DNA of 64,000 bases from JAGVSR01 sp963708775 (lineage in GTDB: Bacteria > Pseudomonadota > Alphaproteobacteria > Rhizobiales > Hyphomicrobiaceae), in assembly GCA_963708775.1 (NCBI GenBank), contig CAVPTI010000012.1:186001-250000 (forward strand), in the 5' to 3' direction. Below the pieces are notes generated by a model, which was not told the DNA's origin, ran no database searches, and was given only the letters and a program-made list of their open reading frames with translations. Positions 36,458-45,915 of the stretch are shown here, in pieces. A program made the translations under genes and the position numbers. How positions within the stretch are numbered: the first letter of the stretch is position 1; the number at the start of each line of letters is the position of its first letter.

Positions 36458-37852
36458 TCAGTGAGTTGCGGTCGCGCGCAGAGGGAGTTTGCCAGAGATT
36501 TCTGACATCGCGCCGTCGAGTGCATTCAGCAACCGCGCGACGTCCGGTTCTGTCGTTTCGGGGCAGACGAGCATCATGTTGTGGAACGGCGTGATGACGA
36601 CGCCGCGGTTGAGGCAATAAAGGTGGAGCGCGTGTTCGGCTTCGCTATGGGCGAAGAGAAGCGCCTCGGTGCCGTTGCGCGGATGCTCGGCGGCGGAGAC
36701 GATTTCCGCGCGCAGGCCGACGCGGACCACATGCCAAGGCAGGTCGTGATGCCGGATGACCGTTTCTATGCCGCGTTCGAGGAATTCCGCGAGCGGGAGC
36801 GCCCGCCCGTACACTTCGTTGGTGAGGATCGTCTCCAGTACGGCACGCATGCAGGCGAGTTGCAAGGCGCTGCCTGAGAGTGTCGTGCCGATGCCGCTGT
36901 AGCCGCCTTCGCGGTCGGCCATGTACGTCTTTATTTTCGCGTCGACGGCGTCGCTCCAGCCGTAAATGGCAGCCGGAACGCCGCCGGAAATTGGTTTGCC
37001 CATGACGAAGAAGTCGGGGTCGAGGCCGTGTGTTGCGGTGTAGCCGCCGGCGCCGGAACTGATGGTGTGGGTTTCGTCGATGCAGAGGAGCGTGCCGTGC
37101 TTGCGCGTGAGGCTGCGCAGCGCGTCGTGGTAGCCATCTTCGGGAAGGACCATGCCGCAGTTGGTCATGACGGGTTCGGCGAGCACAAGTGCGATGTCGT
37201 CTTTCGCCAAAGCGGCTTCAAGCGCTTTCAAATCGTTGAACTCGATGACGACCGTGTCGGCAGTGACGTCGCGGACTTCGCCGACGAGGCCGGGGCGGTT
37301 GCGCGGCTTGCCGTTTTCGAGCGCGACGAAGGTGTCGTCGACGGCGCCATGATAGCAGCCGTTGAAGACCAGGAGTTTGCGTCGGCCGGTTGCGGCGCGG
37401 GCCCAGCGAATGACGGAGCGATTGGCGTCGGAGGCGGTGGCGGTCACCTGCCAGAACGGGAGCTTGAAGCGCTGGGCGAGGAGTTCGCCGACGATGGCGG
37501 CATCGGGGCTCGGCAGCATGGTGGTTAAACCGCGATCGGCCTGTCGGCGAATGGCGTCCGCGACGGCTGCGGGCGAATGACCGAACATGGCGCCGGTATC
37601 TCCGAGACAGAAATCGACGTAACTGTGTCCGTCGGCGTCCGTGAGCGCGACGCCGCGGGCTTCAGTGACGAAGAGCGGGTAGGGCGTCCCCCAATCGACC
37701 ATCCAGTGCATCGGCACGCCGTTGAGCCAGTGTTTCGCCGTCCGTTCCGCCAGGGCGTGCGACTTCGGCGTCCGTTCGGCAAAGTGCATGCGCTCGCGGG
37801 CAAGCAGCGCTGTAACGCGCTGAGGATCAACTCCGGGGCTGTTGGCTGACAT
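36458..37852 (-). CDS. Class III aminotransferase (glutamate-1-semialdehyde mutase-like)
   Basis: 464 aa from ATG 37852. The frame stays open upstream to 39442 only because it runs antisense to recJ. Motifs: VDFCLGDTGAMFGHSP, MLPSPDAAIVGELLA, FNGCYHGAVDDTFV, the cofactor Asp region LCIDETHTISSG, and the PLP lysine in VMGKPISGGVPAAIYG. The sequence resembles HemL, but the length and the neighbouring PuuA-like glutamine synthetase favour an amine or amino-acid aminotransferase. Probably the first gene of an operon with the GS. Confidence 0.85.
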   Translation of the reverse strand: MSANSPGVDPQRVTALLARERMHFAERTPKSHALAERTAKHWLNGVPMHWMVDWGTPYPLFVTEARGVALTDADGHSYVDFCLGDTGAMFGHSPAAVADAIRRQADRGLTTMLPSPDAAIVGELLAQRFKLPFWQVTATASDANRSVIRWARAATGRRKLLVFNGCYHGAVDDTFVALENGKPRNRPGLVGEVRDVTADTVVIEFNDLKALEAALAKDDIALVLAEPVMTNCGMVLPEDGYHDALRSLTRKHGTLLCIDETHTISSGAGGYTATHGLDPDFFVMGKPISGGVPAAIYGWSDAVDAKIKTYMADREGGYSGIGTTLSGSALQLACMRAVLETILTNEVYGRALPLAEFLERGIETVIRHHDLPWHVVRVGLRAEIVSAAEHPRNGTEALLFAHSEAEHALHLYCLNRGVVITPFHNMMLVCPETTEPDVARLLNALDGAMSEISGKLPLRATATH

Positions 37853-38059
37853 TGGTTCCGCGCCGGTTTGGACGCCGCGTCCGGGCGCCCGATTTTTCTT
37901 GCCCTCCACCCTATTCAGCCGCGCTTGTGACGGCAAGGCAAAGACCGGTGTCCGGCGAACGGGATGTGGCAACAACTCTGTTGGCAAGTCGGGCGTCCGC
38001 CTCGCTTGCGACGGGCTCCGGTGGTCAACTCGGATGAGGTGATTCGAGGGGGCGGGGCG

Positions 38060-39913
38060 ATGGTTGCGGTCAGGAAGAGGCACGCGGCGGAGACAGCTGG
38101 CGAGGCAGCGGCTTTTCTCGATGTGTCGCAGTCGGCACGTGGATACGTCTGGCGCGAGCGGTTGCCTCGGGATGCTCAGAATTTGGCGCTGGCCATCAGT
38201 CAGCAGCACGGTCTGCCGGAACTGCTGGGGCGCGTCCTGGCGGCGCGCGGTGTGGCGCTTGGTGACGTCCCCGTTTTTCTCGATCCGAGCGTGAAAGCTC
38301 TGATGCCGGATCCGGCGTCGCTTGCGGGCATGGATCGCGTGGCGGAGCGGATCGCAGATGCGATCGTGCGGCGTGAGTCTGTTGCGATCTTCGGCGACTA
38401 CGACGTGGATGGGGCCTGTTCGTCTGCGCTGATGGCTCGCTTTCTGATGGCGCATGGCACGCCCTCGCGCATCTATATCCCCGACCGCATCTTCGAAGGC
38501 TATGGTCCCAACATTGCCGCGCTCGAGACGCTGGTGAAGGAAGGCGCGAAGCTCATCGTCACAGTGGACTGCGGGACGACGAGCTTTGAGACCATGGCAG
38601 CGGCCAAGAGGCTCGCCACCGATATTCTTGTCATCGATCACCATCAGGCGGACGAGACGCTTCCCGAGGTGGCCGGGCTCGTCAATCCGAACCGGCAGGA
38701 TGACGTGTCGGGTCAGGGGCATTTGTGCGCGGCGGGGGTCGTTTTCCTTGTGCTCGTCGCGGTGATGCGCGTGCTGCGCCATCGCGGATACTATGCAAAC
38801 GGGGCCGTGCCGCCGGATCTGCTCGCTGATCTCGATCTCGTTGCGCTGGCGACGGTGGCGGACGTGGTGCCGCTCACGGGGCTCAATCGCGCCTATGTGC
38901 GCAAGGGTCTCGCAGTCATGAAATCGCGCGAGAATGTGGGGCTGCGCGCGTTGTTCGATGCGGCGGGTCTCAATCAGGCGCCGACGACGTACCACCTCGG
39001 CTACATTCTGGGACCGCGCATCAATGCGGGCGGACGTATCGGAGACGCGGCGCTGGGCGCGCGGCTCCTGACGACGGAAGATGAAACGGAAGCGCAGAAG
39101 ATCGCCGTGCTGCTCGACAGGTTGAACAAGGAGCGCAAGGCCATCGAGACGCAGATGCTGGAAGAAGCGTTCGCCGATGCTGACAGGCGGCTTTCCGAGA
39201 CGCCGGATTTGCCCGTGGTCGTGGTTGGGTCGGAGACTTGGCACAAGGGTGTCGTGGGGCTTGTGGCGAGCCGCCTTGTGGAACGGTTCGGCCGGCCGAG
39301 CTGTGTCATCGCATGGGAGAAGCAGGCGGGATCGGGCGCGCAGTCCGGAACCGGGTCCTTGCGGTCCGTCGCGGGGGTGGACATCGGCGCGGCCGTTCGG
39401 GGTGCGGTGTCGGCGGGACTGTTGCAGAAGGGCGGTGGTCACGCGATGGCTGCGGGTTTGACGATCGCGCGGGAGCGGCTGGGATCAGTCGAGTCGTATT
39501 TCGCCAGAGAACTCGCGGATGCAGCTTCGGCGGCGCGTGCTCGCGTGGGGCTCGAGGTTGATGGCGCGCTGGTGCCATCCGGCGTGACGGACGCGCTCAT
39601 GGATCTCATCGAGCGGGCGGGACCGTATGGGCAGGGCAACGCTCAGCCGCGGTTTGCATTTCCGTCGGTGCGGGTGAAGTTCGCCAAGCAGGTGGGCGAA
39701 GCGCATCTGCGCTGTGTGCTGGAGGCGACGGACGGGTCACGGCTCGAGGGTGTCGCCTTCCGCGCGGTTGGTCAGCCGCTGGGAGACCTCCTGCAAAATA
39801 CGGGCGGAATGCCGGTTCATGTTGCAGGGTCGCTGAAGCGGGACACCTGGGGTGGCCGAGAGAAGATCGAGTTGACCATCGAAGACGCCGCGGACCCCCG
39901 CCGGCAGGGATGA
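38060..39913 (+). CDS. recJ: Single-stranded-DNA-specific exonuclease RecJ
   Basis: 617 aa from ATG 38060, with a G-rich ribosome site just upstream; an in-frame extension to 37964 is unlike the family. DHH domain: IFGDYDVDGACSSALM, TVDCGTTSFE, VIDHHQADE (DHH motif). DHHA1 domain with KGGGHAMAAGLTI. C-terminal OB fold to the end. It degrades 5' ends of ssDNA in recombination and mismatch repair. It is 72 bp upstream of tRNA-Glu and so forms the left flank of the first island. Confidence 0.95.
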   Translation: MVAVRKRHAAETAGEAAAFLDVSQSARGYVWRERLPRDAQNLALAISQQHGLPELLGRVLAARGVALGDVPVFLDPSVKALMPDPASLAGMDRVAERIADAIVRRESVAIFGDYDVDGACSSALMARFLMAHGTPSRIYIPDRIFEGYGPNIAALETLVKEGAKLIVTVDCGTTSFETMAAAKRLATDILVIDHHQADETLPEVAGLVNPNRQDDVSGQGHLCAAGVVFLVLVAVMRVLRHRGYYANGAVPPDLLADLDLVALATVADVVPLTGLNRAYVRKGLAVMKSRENVGLRALFDAAGLNQAPTTYHLGYILGPRINAGGRIGDAALGARLLTTEDETEAQKIAVLLDRLNKERKAIETQMLEEAFADADRRLSETPDLPVVVVGSETWHKGVVGLVASRLVERFGRPSCVIAWEKQAGSGAQSGTGSLRSVAGVDIGAAVRGAVSAGLLQKGGGHAMAAGLTIARERLGSVESYFARELADAASAARARVGLEVDGALVPSGVTDALMDLIERAGPYGQGNAQPRFAFPSVRVKFAKQVGEAHLRCVLEATDGSRLEGVAFRAVGQPLGDLLQNTGGMPVHVAGSLKRDTWGGREKIELTIEDAADPRRQG

Positions 39914-39984
39914 GGCGGCCTTCTGACGCCTCGTTTCGACCCGGCTTGCACTCGGCGGCAAACCCCCCTATACCACCCCGCGCT

Positions 39985-40059
39985 GCTCCCTTCGTCTATC
40001 GGTTAGGACGCGAGATTTTCATTCTTGAAAGAGGGGTTCGATTCCCCTAGGGAGCGCCA
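39985..40059 (+). tRNA. tRNA-Glu (anticodon TTC)
   Basis: 75 nt including encoded CCA. Acceptor arms gctccct (39985–39991) and agggagc (40049–40055); anticodon loop ttttcat (40016–40022) with TTC at 40018–40020; T-arm with GGTTCGATTCC. It is a complete cloverleaf by eye. The serine recombinase on the minus strand ends inside it (stop 40003–40005), so 57 bp of the gene are also antisense coding sequence. Confidence 0.95.
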
Positions 40060-41686
40060 CCTACCTACAAAACTGCGAACACCCGGGCTGGCACCTCCGC
40101 CGGTCGCAACTTGCTGTTCAAGAACAGCTTTCTGACCAAAAAACCGGATTTCGTCGTCTCCGACCTCGACGCGCTCAATGAGCGCCGAGAGATATGCTTT
40201 CCGAAACTGAACCTCGCCCTCTGTCAGGCGCGCCCGCATCAATTCGGCGAACGCTCGAAGCTTGGCATCATCGATCGGCGTGAAGCTTTCCCTGCCAATC
40301 TTGCCGCGCTCTAACGCGGTAAGGCAGGACGCCCGCTCCCTTCAATCGTTCAACGCGGTCAAGCAGCAGTTCATCAGGCGTCGTCTGGCCCTTTTCGATC
40401 ATGCTGTAGAGCCGCTGTAGCGACTGTTCCGCTTCTTGGAACTTGCCTTCGATTTCAGCTATCCGGCGGTCGGCGACTTGCTCTCGTTCTTTGCGCCTTA
40501 TCGCCAAGGTACCCAGGAGACCAGCCAATCGCTCGGGGTCGAGTATCCGCTGGATGACGTGACGCGTGACCGACTCGTCAAGCCGCGCGACACGGATCGA
40601 TCGACCTGCACACCCGGTGGACCCCTGCCGCCCTTTGGTCGAGCAAGCGTAGTAGCGGTGAACCACTCCAGACTTCGACGTACCCGTACGCAGGTTCATA
40701 GCGCCACCACACGACCCGCAAACCGTCAACCCAGTCAGCAATGTTGGGCCAGATACGACCCGTGGCGGTGTCACACGAGGATTCCGCGCCTTGAGAGTGG
40801 CCTGCGTCTGATCGAAAACGGTGAAATCGATTATCGGCGGCACCTCTGCCACAACCTGTTCCGGCGCCGGTTTGGTACGGCCCGTGCGCGCCTCGACCCG
40901 GTTGAATCGATACTGTCCGGCGTAGGCCGAGTTTGTCAGAAGCTTATGAATCGTTGCGACACCCCAACGCGAGCCTTGTCGAGTACGATACCCGCGCTCA
41001 TTGAGCCAGACCGCGATCGCCTTGACGCCCAGAGCTCCTGATGTGCCGCCTCCGTCGAGAAATAGGCGGAAGATCAGGCGAACCGTCTTGGCCTCATCAA
41101 GATCGACCTCAATCCGCTTCTTGATCCGGTCTCCTCGACGCTCGGCCTCGACAATCCGGAATCCAAATGGCGGCCGTGCGCCATTCCAGAACCCCTGTCG
41201 CGCGTTCTCTTTCATTGCCCGCAGGACGTGTTTCGCATTCTCCTTCGACTGATACTCGTCAAAGAGGGCGATCACGTTGCGCATCATCAGCTGGGCCGGG
41301 TCATCTTCACTGATGTCCTGCATGATCGAAAGAACTCGGACGGCGCTCTTGGCAAGCCGCCTCACGTAGAACTCAAACGCAAAGCTGTCCCTCATAAACC
41401 GTGAGAAGCTATGCACGATGACTGCATCGATCTGATTCTGCCGATCGCAAACGTACTCGACCATTCTCTGAAATTCGTGCCGCCGGTCGTCCGTTGCGGA
41501 GGCTCCGGCTTCAACGAACTCGGCAGCGATGGCCAAGCCCTGCCGATTGCACCAGTCGGTCGTTTGCCGCCGTTGATCTGGTATTGAGAGCTCTTGCTCT
41601 GCCTCTCTTTCGGTCGAAACCCGGAGATAGAGGACGGCCCTCCCTCCCGGGATGCCCTGACCGGGCTTTGGATTCTGGGCGGGCAT
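40003..41686 (-). CDS. Large serine recombinase at tRNA-Glu, one frameshift near the C-terminus
   Basis: About 560 aa once repaired. Resolvase-type catalytic domain: AVLYLRVSTEREAEQELS with the active Ser; then the Recombinase domain (GFWNGARPPFGFRIVE, GVATIHKLLTNSAYAGQYRF), the zinc ribbon (CGSCGGAMNL, then YACSTKG and GC), and a coiled coil. The frame breaks at 40338–40340. Dropping one C there (G on the coding strand) restores ERGKIGRESFTPIDDAK and the frame runs to 40003. The last 18 residues (WRSLGESNPSFKNENLAS) are tRNA-Glu read antisense. Start ATG 41686; the frame upstream is probably untranslated. Confidence 0.85.
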
Positions 41687-42108
41687 GAAGTTTCCCGATG
41701 AGATGGTCGTTGAGGAGACCGTCGATCTCCGCATGCAAGTATACTTCAAGGCTGCGCAGTTCAGCATCCGTGATCGCCGGGCAGCCAATCGTCCACAACT
41801 ACATCGGACGAGATCGCTCTCAACCGGCCCTTTATCTTTGGCGGCTTCATGAGACGGGATGGCTAGCGCTACGAGCTTCCCGCACAGTCGCTGAACCGCG
41901 TCATGAGAAAAACTAGCGACGCGAAATTTCGAAGTAGGTTTGCGCCAGAGGGTTTCGCATGCGGCGCACCTCCATATCCAAATCCAACCTCTGATATGCC
42001 TAGCTTTCTTGGGTCGGGCTCAGAGCCGCGCCGAGGAAACCCGGTCACGCAACCCTTTGCCGAAATTTTCCGTCGCTAGTTTTTTTCGGACGAGAAGAGG
42101 GTCAGCTT
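41687..42108. other. Divergent region between recombinase 1 and the Xis-like ORF
   Basis: 422 bp, dominated by an imperfect inverted repeat (see separate entry). A minus-strand frame starting at 41798 begins plausibly (ITDAELRSLEVYLHAEIDGLL) but runs into recombinase 1 and has no clear start. If one C near 41780–41785 were extra, it would join an ATG near 41851 to make a small ORF. This is too weak to call. Confidence 0.4.
41908..42084. repeat. 24-bp inverted repeat (22/24) with extended imperfect arms
   Basis: 41908–41931 and the reverse complement of 42061–42084 match at 22 of 24 bases, sharing aaaaactagcgacg and aaatttcg. Weaker similarity continues inward (for example agg-ttgcg and gggtttc on both arms), so each arm is about 45–50 bp around a central spacer. 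It sits between the divergent recombinase 1 and Xis-like genes, a natural place for an operator or a recombination site. Function inferred. Confidence 0.6.
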
Positions 42109-42396
42109 TTGTCATCCGTCACCAACGAGGATGACCATGGCAACGCAAAGATCCGCTCCGGCGAAACTGAGCTTTCAGGTTCAGCCGATTTTGCGATCGC
42201 CGACATCACCGCCGATGACGTCGCTCACATACTTGCGACCAGCGTTCCCGTGGCGCGCCGTCTCATGCGCACGCAGTCAGTGAAGTCCTTTAAGGCGGGC
42301 GGTCAGTGGCGCACGTCGCGTGGCGCCGTCGCCGATTACATAATGGCTCAGTTGGAGAAGGCAGGGGGCCGCGGGAAACCGTCATCCTCTCTATGA
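42109..42396 (+). CDS. Possible excisionase-like DNA-binding protein
   Basis: 95 aa, TTG start. From about residue 30 the sequence ITADDVAHILATSVPVARRLM, in two parts ITADDVAHILATS and VARRLMRTQSVKSFKAGGQW, followed by RTSRGAVADYI, has the layout of a MerR/Xis-type winged helix (helix-turn-helix, then a wing with GG-WR, then a closing helix). The first 28 residues look poorly conserved; a nearby ATG (42136) is in another frame. It is divergent from recombinase 1 across an inverted repeat, which fits an excisionase or regulator. Confidence 0.5.
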   Translation: MSSVTNEDDHGNAKIRSGETELSGSADFAIADITADDVAHILATSVPVARRLMRTQSVKSFKAGGQWRTSRGAVADYIMAQLEKAGGRGKPSSSL

Positions 42397-42455
42397 CGCG
42401 AATAGAGGGGGATACGGTTTCCCGTTTTTTACGAAAGTGATGATGGGAGTTTGAG

Positions 42456-42980
42456 ATGAACAAAGTCACCTTCGATGTCGACCTTGAACAGGTCACAGTT
42501 CCAACTCTCGCTACCGTCCTTGATCGGCTGGGAGCCTTGCCGCTTGCCCCTGGCCTGAAGGCAAATCTGTCCCGAGATGTGTCCCGGGCCTGCAAGTGGT
42601 TCAACAAGACGGTGGCGGATATCGACGCCCATCCGGCGCGCATCATGGCTCTGTTTCGCCGGGTGTCAGCGGGCGCGCTGAATGTCTCCAAGAAGCGCTT
42701 CGCGAATGTGCGATCGTCACTCTTGCTGGCGCTGCGCCTGACCGGCTTCGGCTCGCTATCTACGCGTCTCGTACCGCTTCTGCCGGAATATGACCATCTT
42801 CTCGGAATGGCCATCGGCCGTTACGCCTCCAAGCCGGAACCCAGCCCTGGGTACCTTATTGGCGGGGAAGTTCTCTACGGCAAACTCACGGACAATAGTG
42901 GCGCCAACGGCGACGATATTCGCACCCAATTGACCTTCAAGGCGAACTTCTCAAGCAACGATCTCATCAAGCGCAAATGA
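42456..42980 (+). pseudogene. N-terminal part of a tyrosine recombinase (remnant)
   Basis: 174 aa. Residues about 15–125 resemble the SAM-like core-binding domain of a phage-type integrase group common in Rhizobiales (DVSRACKWFNKTVADIDAHP, NVSKKRFANVRSSLLLALRLTGF). The final 50 residues are unlike that family, and no catalytic domain (R-H-R-Y) follows. I infer a gene broken after its N-terminal domain. The C-terminal counterpart of the same type lies at 55256–55681. Confidence 0.4.
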
Positions 42981-43359
42981 CTTGACCCTGAGAGATAGTG
43001 GACGGCGCGACTGCTCGCGAGCAACAGAGCAGCGAAGATCCTAGTGGACTTCGACCCGTACTTGGAAATCATTTTCGGTACCAAGCCGTGGACCGCCAGC
43101 TTGTGCATGCTGATCCCTGCCAGCAGTGCCGCAATAGATTGTCACCGAGCGAGAACCGCTGCGCGCATAGAACCTTGCTTCACTTCTGTTTAGGGTCATG
43201 AACGACGTTTCCGAAAAGTGTCGCCGTAGTCTGCTCAACCTTCCAATGCGGCGGTGTCCGAGCTTCGATGACCGCTCCGAATGTTGGTCCTGGGCCATAG
43301 GAACGCCGAGTGCATTATTCATTCACAACGTTACCCAGGCGATCGCTGAGCCAGGATTG
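42981..43359. other. Intergenic remnant region
   Basis: 379 bp between the integrase remnant and the Sel1 gene. Open frames here (for example minus 43041–43322) have no recognised domain. It looks like decayed sequence; nothing further supported. Confidence 0.4.
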
Positions 43360-44037
43360 CTATTTCTTCTCGGTGCTCATCTCTGTTTCCTTCAAATACT
43401 CATCGAGCGGCCCCAACAAATTATTTATACTACCAAACTTTTGGGAGAGTGCCTGGGCTGCGGCGACAATCTCGGTCGTTAGTCCGCGCGTGCTTGAAAG
43501 ATTCTGTTTGGCGCGGTTTGCAGGTGAAGGATCCAGGGTGGCAGAAAGCAAGAGCAGCGCCACGCCCGCAATCTTGTTCTCTTTCACACCCTGGCCGCGC
43601 ACATACAGCATGCCCAGATTTCCGATCGCAAGGGCATCGCCCTGCACCGAGGCCTTGCGGTACCATTCGTTGGCTTTTGCAAAATCAATCCCCGTTCCAC
43701 GACCATTTTCGAAGAGCACCGCCAGATTGTACTGCGCGGCCGCATGTCCTTGCTCGGCGGCTTTACCGTACCAAACAACCGCTTCCTTTTCATCTTTGCC
43801 AACCCCGATCCCCTGCTCATACATCAGAGCCACGTTGAATTGAGAATCGGCATGGCCTGCCTGAGCAGCTGCGAGAAACTCTTTGTAAGCGAGTGGCAAG
43901 TTGTTGGATTGATAGGCTGCGATCCCAGCCTGGAAATTGGTATTTTCCGTCGCCTGAGCACGAGGCTCGACCGAATATCCCATCGTGCCAAGGAGGCACG
44001 CACCGAGCGCGACGATAGCGGATCTGAATGGTTTCAT
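43360..44037 (-). CDS. Exported Sel1-repeat protein
   Basis: 225 aa. A signal peptide (IVALGACLLGTMGYSVEPRAQA) is followed by Sel1-like TPR repeats: AYKEFLAAAQAGHADSQFNV, ALMYEQGIGVGKDEKEAVVW and AEQGHAAAQYNLAVLFENGRG, then NEWYRKASVQGDALAIGNLG with GMLYVRGQGV. Sel1 repeats are protein-interaction solenoids. The C-terminal 50 residues are charged and helical. The gene is cargo of the tRNA-Glu island. Partner unknown. Confidence 0.8.
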   Translation of the reverse strand: MKPFRSAIVALGACLLGTMGYSVEPRAQATENTNFQAGIAAYQSNNLPLAYKEFLAAAQAGHADSQFNVALMYEQGIGVGKDEKEAVVWYGKAAEQGHAAAQYNLAVLFENGRGTGIDFAKANEWYRKASVQGDALAIGNLGMLYVRGQGVKENKIAGVALLLLSATLDPSPANRAKQNLSSTRGLTTEIVAAAQALSQKFGSINNLLGPLDEYLKETEMSTEKK

Positions 44038-44341
44038 TTTGTGTGTTCCAAGTCTGGCTCACCTTACTTGCTTAGCAGCCTGGTCTTTCAGTCAAGCGCC
44101 AGGACGGGACGGTGGAAGCCAGGGACTTTTGGATGTTAGCACATGATCCCTCAGGATCGTCGATGAGCCGTCCGCTTTAGACCTCGCTCTTGTACGTCTG
44201 ATCCCAAAGTCTCGGAAACCATCGATCTTATCAAAGCGCAAGGTGGTGATTTTATCTCCGCATTGGCCTGCAAGGCTGTGGCCATCGCCAGCCTATGAGG
44301 TATATCCTAAATCACGCGGGCATCAACGCAGGCTGGGTCCA
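44038..44341. other. Divergent intergenic region, Sel1 gene / PH-domain gene
   Basis: 304 bp that should hold both promoters. No repeats or RNA were recognised. Base composition is less GC-rich than in the core block. Confidence 0.4.
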
Positions 44342-44849
44342 ATGGCTTATATCGAACAAACGCTCGGTGCGAACGAGCGGCTGGTGTCGAAAGCGCACTT
44401 CCACTGGATGTATTATGCAGCTGCCATACTCGCACTCGCCACTTCTCTAGGCATCTCGGCCGTTCTCGTCAGCAATGATTTCGCCCCGTTTTTGGCTTGG
44501 ATAGCCACCTTAGTCGGGCTTGCGGCCTTTCTGTCGATATTGGTCCCGATCTGGACAACTGAAATTGGTGTTACCACACAACGGCTGGTGCTGAAGAGAG
44601 GCGTCATCAAGCGAAACATTGATGAGCTTCAACTCTGGGCTATCGAGTCAGTCAATCTTCAACAGAGCCTACTCGGACGGTTGCTCGGCTTTGGACGTTT
44701 GGTTGCCCAGGGAACCGGCGATGACTTCGATCACCCTTCCTGTCATCGCCGACCCACTCGGTTTCCGGAAGTCCATTCAAGACGCGATCGGTCACGCTTC
44801 ACAACCGAATGTCACTGATATTGGTGAGGCCCGTGGGCAGAACCACTAG
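44342..44849 (+). CDS. Membrane protein with bacterial PH (bPH2) domain, one frameshift
   Basis: 168 aa once repaired. Start ATG 44342. Two transmembrane helices (about residues 23–42 and 47–68) are followed by a YdbT/YdbS-type PH domain: TTEIGVTTQRLVLKRGVIKRN, in parts TTEIGVTTQRLVLK and GVIKRN, then LQLWAIESVNLQQSLLGRL. The frame breaks at TT 44726–44727. Dropping one T restores ITLPVIADPLGFRKSIQDAI, the expected last strand and helix of the domain. Located in the island; function unknown. Confidence 0.7.
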
Positions 44850-44915
44850 TCAGCACTCAAGCGTGATCTTTCATACCGAGAAAGGCATGCGTTTTTTTCC
44901 CCGGAAGGATATCCG

Positions 44916-45221
44916 ATGATCAGTCGCAAAACTCCGCTTCTTAGACTCGGGCTCGTTACGCTTGTTGTAGTCTTTGGGACACCCGCTCATGCCATCAAGT
45001 GCGTTCGCGGACTTCAGTCGGTAAACGGCCAGCTCATCTCGACGCCATTTTGCCAGGATACGTATTTGGCAGAGGTCGCGCGCGAATATGGCCTGAAAGC
45101 GTCGGCCGCGGAGATCCGCAACAATCCTAACTTCAAAAAAGAAATTTGCCGGACTGTGTTTACGGACATTCGAGTTCAGACCACCTGTGAGCAGGCAGGC
45201 GTCCCGGAACGGCGGAATTAG
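44916..45221 (+). CDS. Small secreted protein, conserved type
   Basis: 101 aa. Signal peptide with core LGLVTLVVVFGTPAHA, then a mature part of about 75 residues with four Cys (KCVRG, PFCQD, EICRT, TTCEQ), enough for two disulphides. The mature N-terminus IKCVRGLQSVNGQLISTPFC and LAEVAREYGLKASAAEIRNNP look like a small Rhizobiales family I cannot name. Periplasmic or secreted. Possible AAGGA ribosome site (44903–44907). Confidence 0.7.
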   Translation: MISRKTPLLRLGLVTLVVVFGTPAHAIKCVRGLQSVNGQLISTPFCQDTYLAEVAREYGLKASAAEIRNNPNFKKEICRTVFTDIRVQTTCEQAGVPERRN

Positions 45222-45915
45222 CGATTGGACCGGACTAGTCGACGCGCACGAACGTCTGTTGCGGGTCACCTAGAGACAGTCTCTTGCGGGCTTTGGAGCC
45301 GGCTCCGCCACCGACAGCAGACATTCGGAGCTTCACCGCAGTTGGCTATTTCGTCAGAAGGATTGGCCGGGCAGGCATACGAGCGTCACTATACAAAGCC
45401 GGACATCAGCAGAGGTTGCCATCAACGTGCGCGAGTCGTTTCGGCTTTCAGAGGTTTAGCGGACATACACGCAAGCAAGCTGAAGACAGCAGGTGACCCA
45501 TTGCGGACACCAGACGCCCCGTCACTGCTGCAACAAGTCATCATCAGGCACAGATGAATGCACCTCCAAAGGTCTGCTGATGTTGTCGACGGTCTACACA
45601 CGCAGCACAGCGTGAAAGGGATTGTGGTCGTGCCGGAACAGTTCGTTCAGAGGGACGGAAACGCCAGTTGCGAGCGGCGGACACCGCCACCGAATTGGAC
45701 ACCCGGTGGGCTCGCGCTCAAGACCGATACTCCTGTGGCAGTACCGAGAATGAAGCAGGTGTGGCGCGCGACTGGGCCGTTGAAAACGGGCATCAAATTG
45801 CCAAGAGACTTTGCAGGAGAAGCCGACAGTCAAAGACAAGGTTGGTGGGGTCAAGTTTTGGGGACGTTCTTTCGAATAGGTTGGACGTCGATGAGTGGTT
45901 ACATACTGATAGGCG
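45222..45915. other. Gene-poor stretch at the right of the tRNA-Glu island
   Basis: 694 bp with only short frames of odd composition. I searched by eye for a second copy of the tRNA-Glu 3' end and found none. It may contain the right end of the island, but the boundary is not visible. Confidence 0.4.

Noticed and set aside
37853..39442. Minus-strand extension giving a 994-aa frame upstream of the class III aminotransferase
   Set aside because: The first 530 residues are antisense to recJ, are Arg/His-rich and match nothing; the family starts at 37852.
43041..43322. 93-aa minus-strand frame in the island
   Set aside because: No domain; resembles decayed sequence.
39985..45915. Direct repeat of the tRNA-Glu end marking the right boundary of the island
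   Set aside because: Searched by eye in 45.2–45.9 kb and none was found; serine recombinase cores can be only a few bases, so the boundary stays open.
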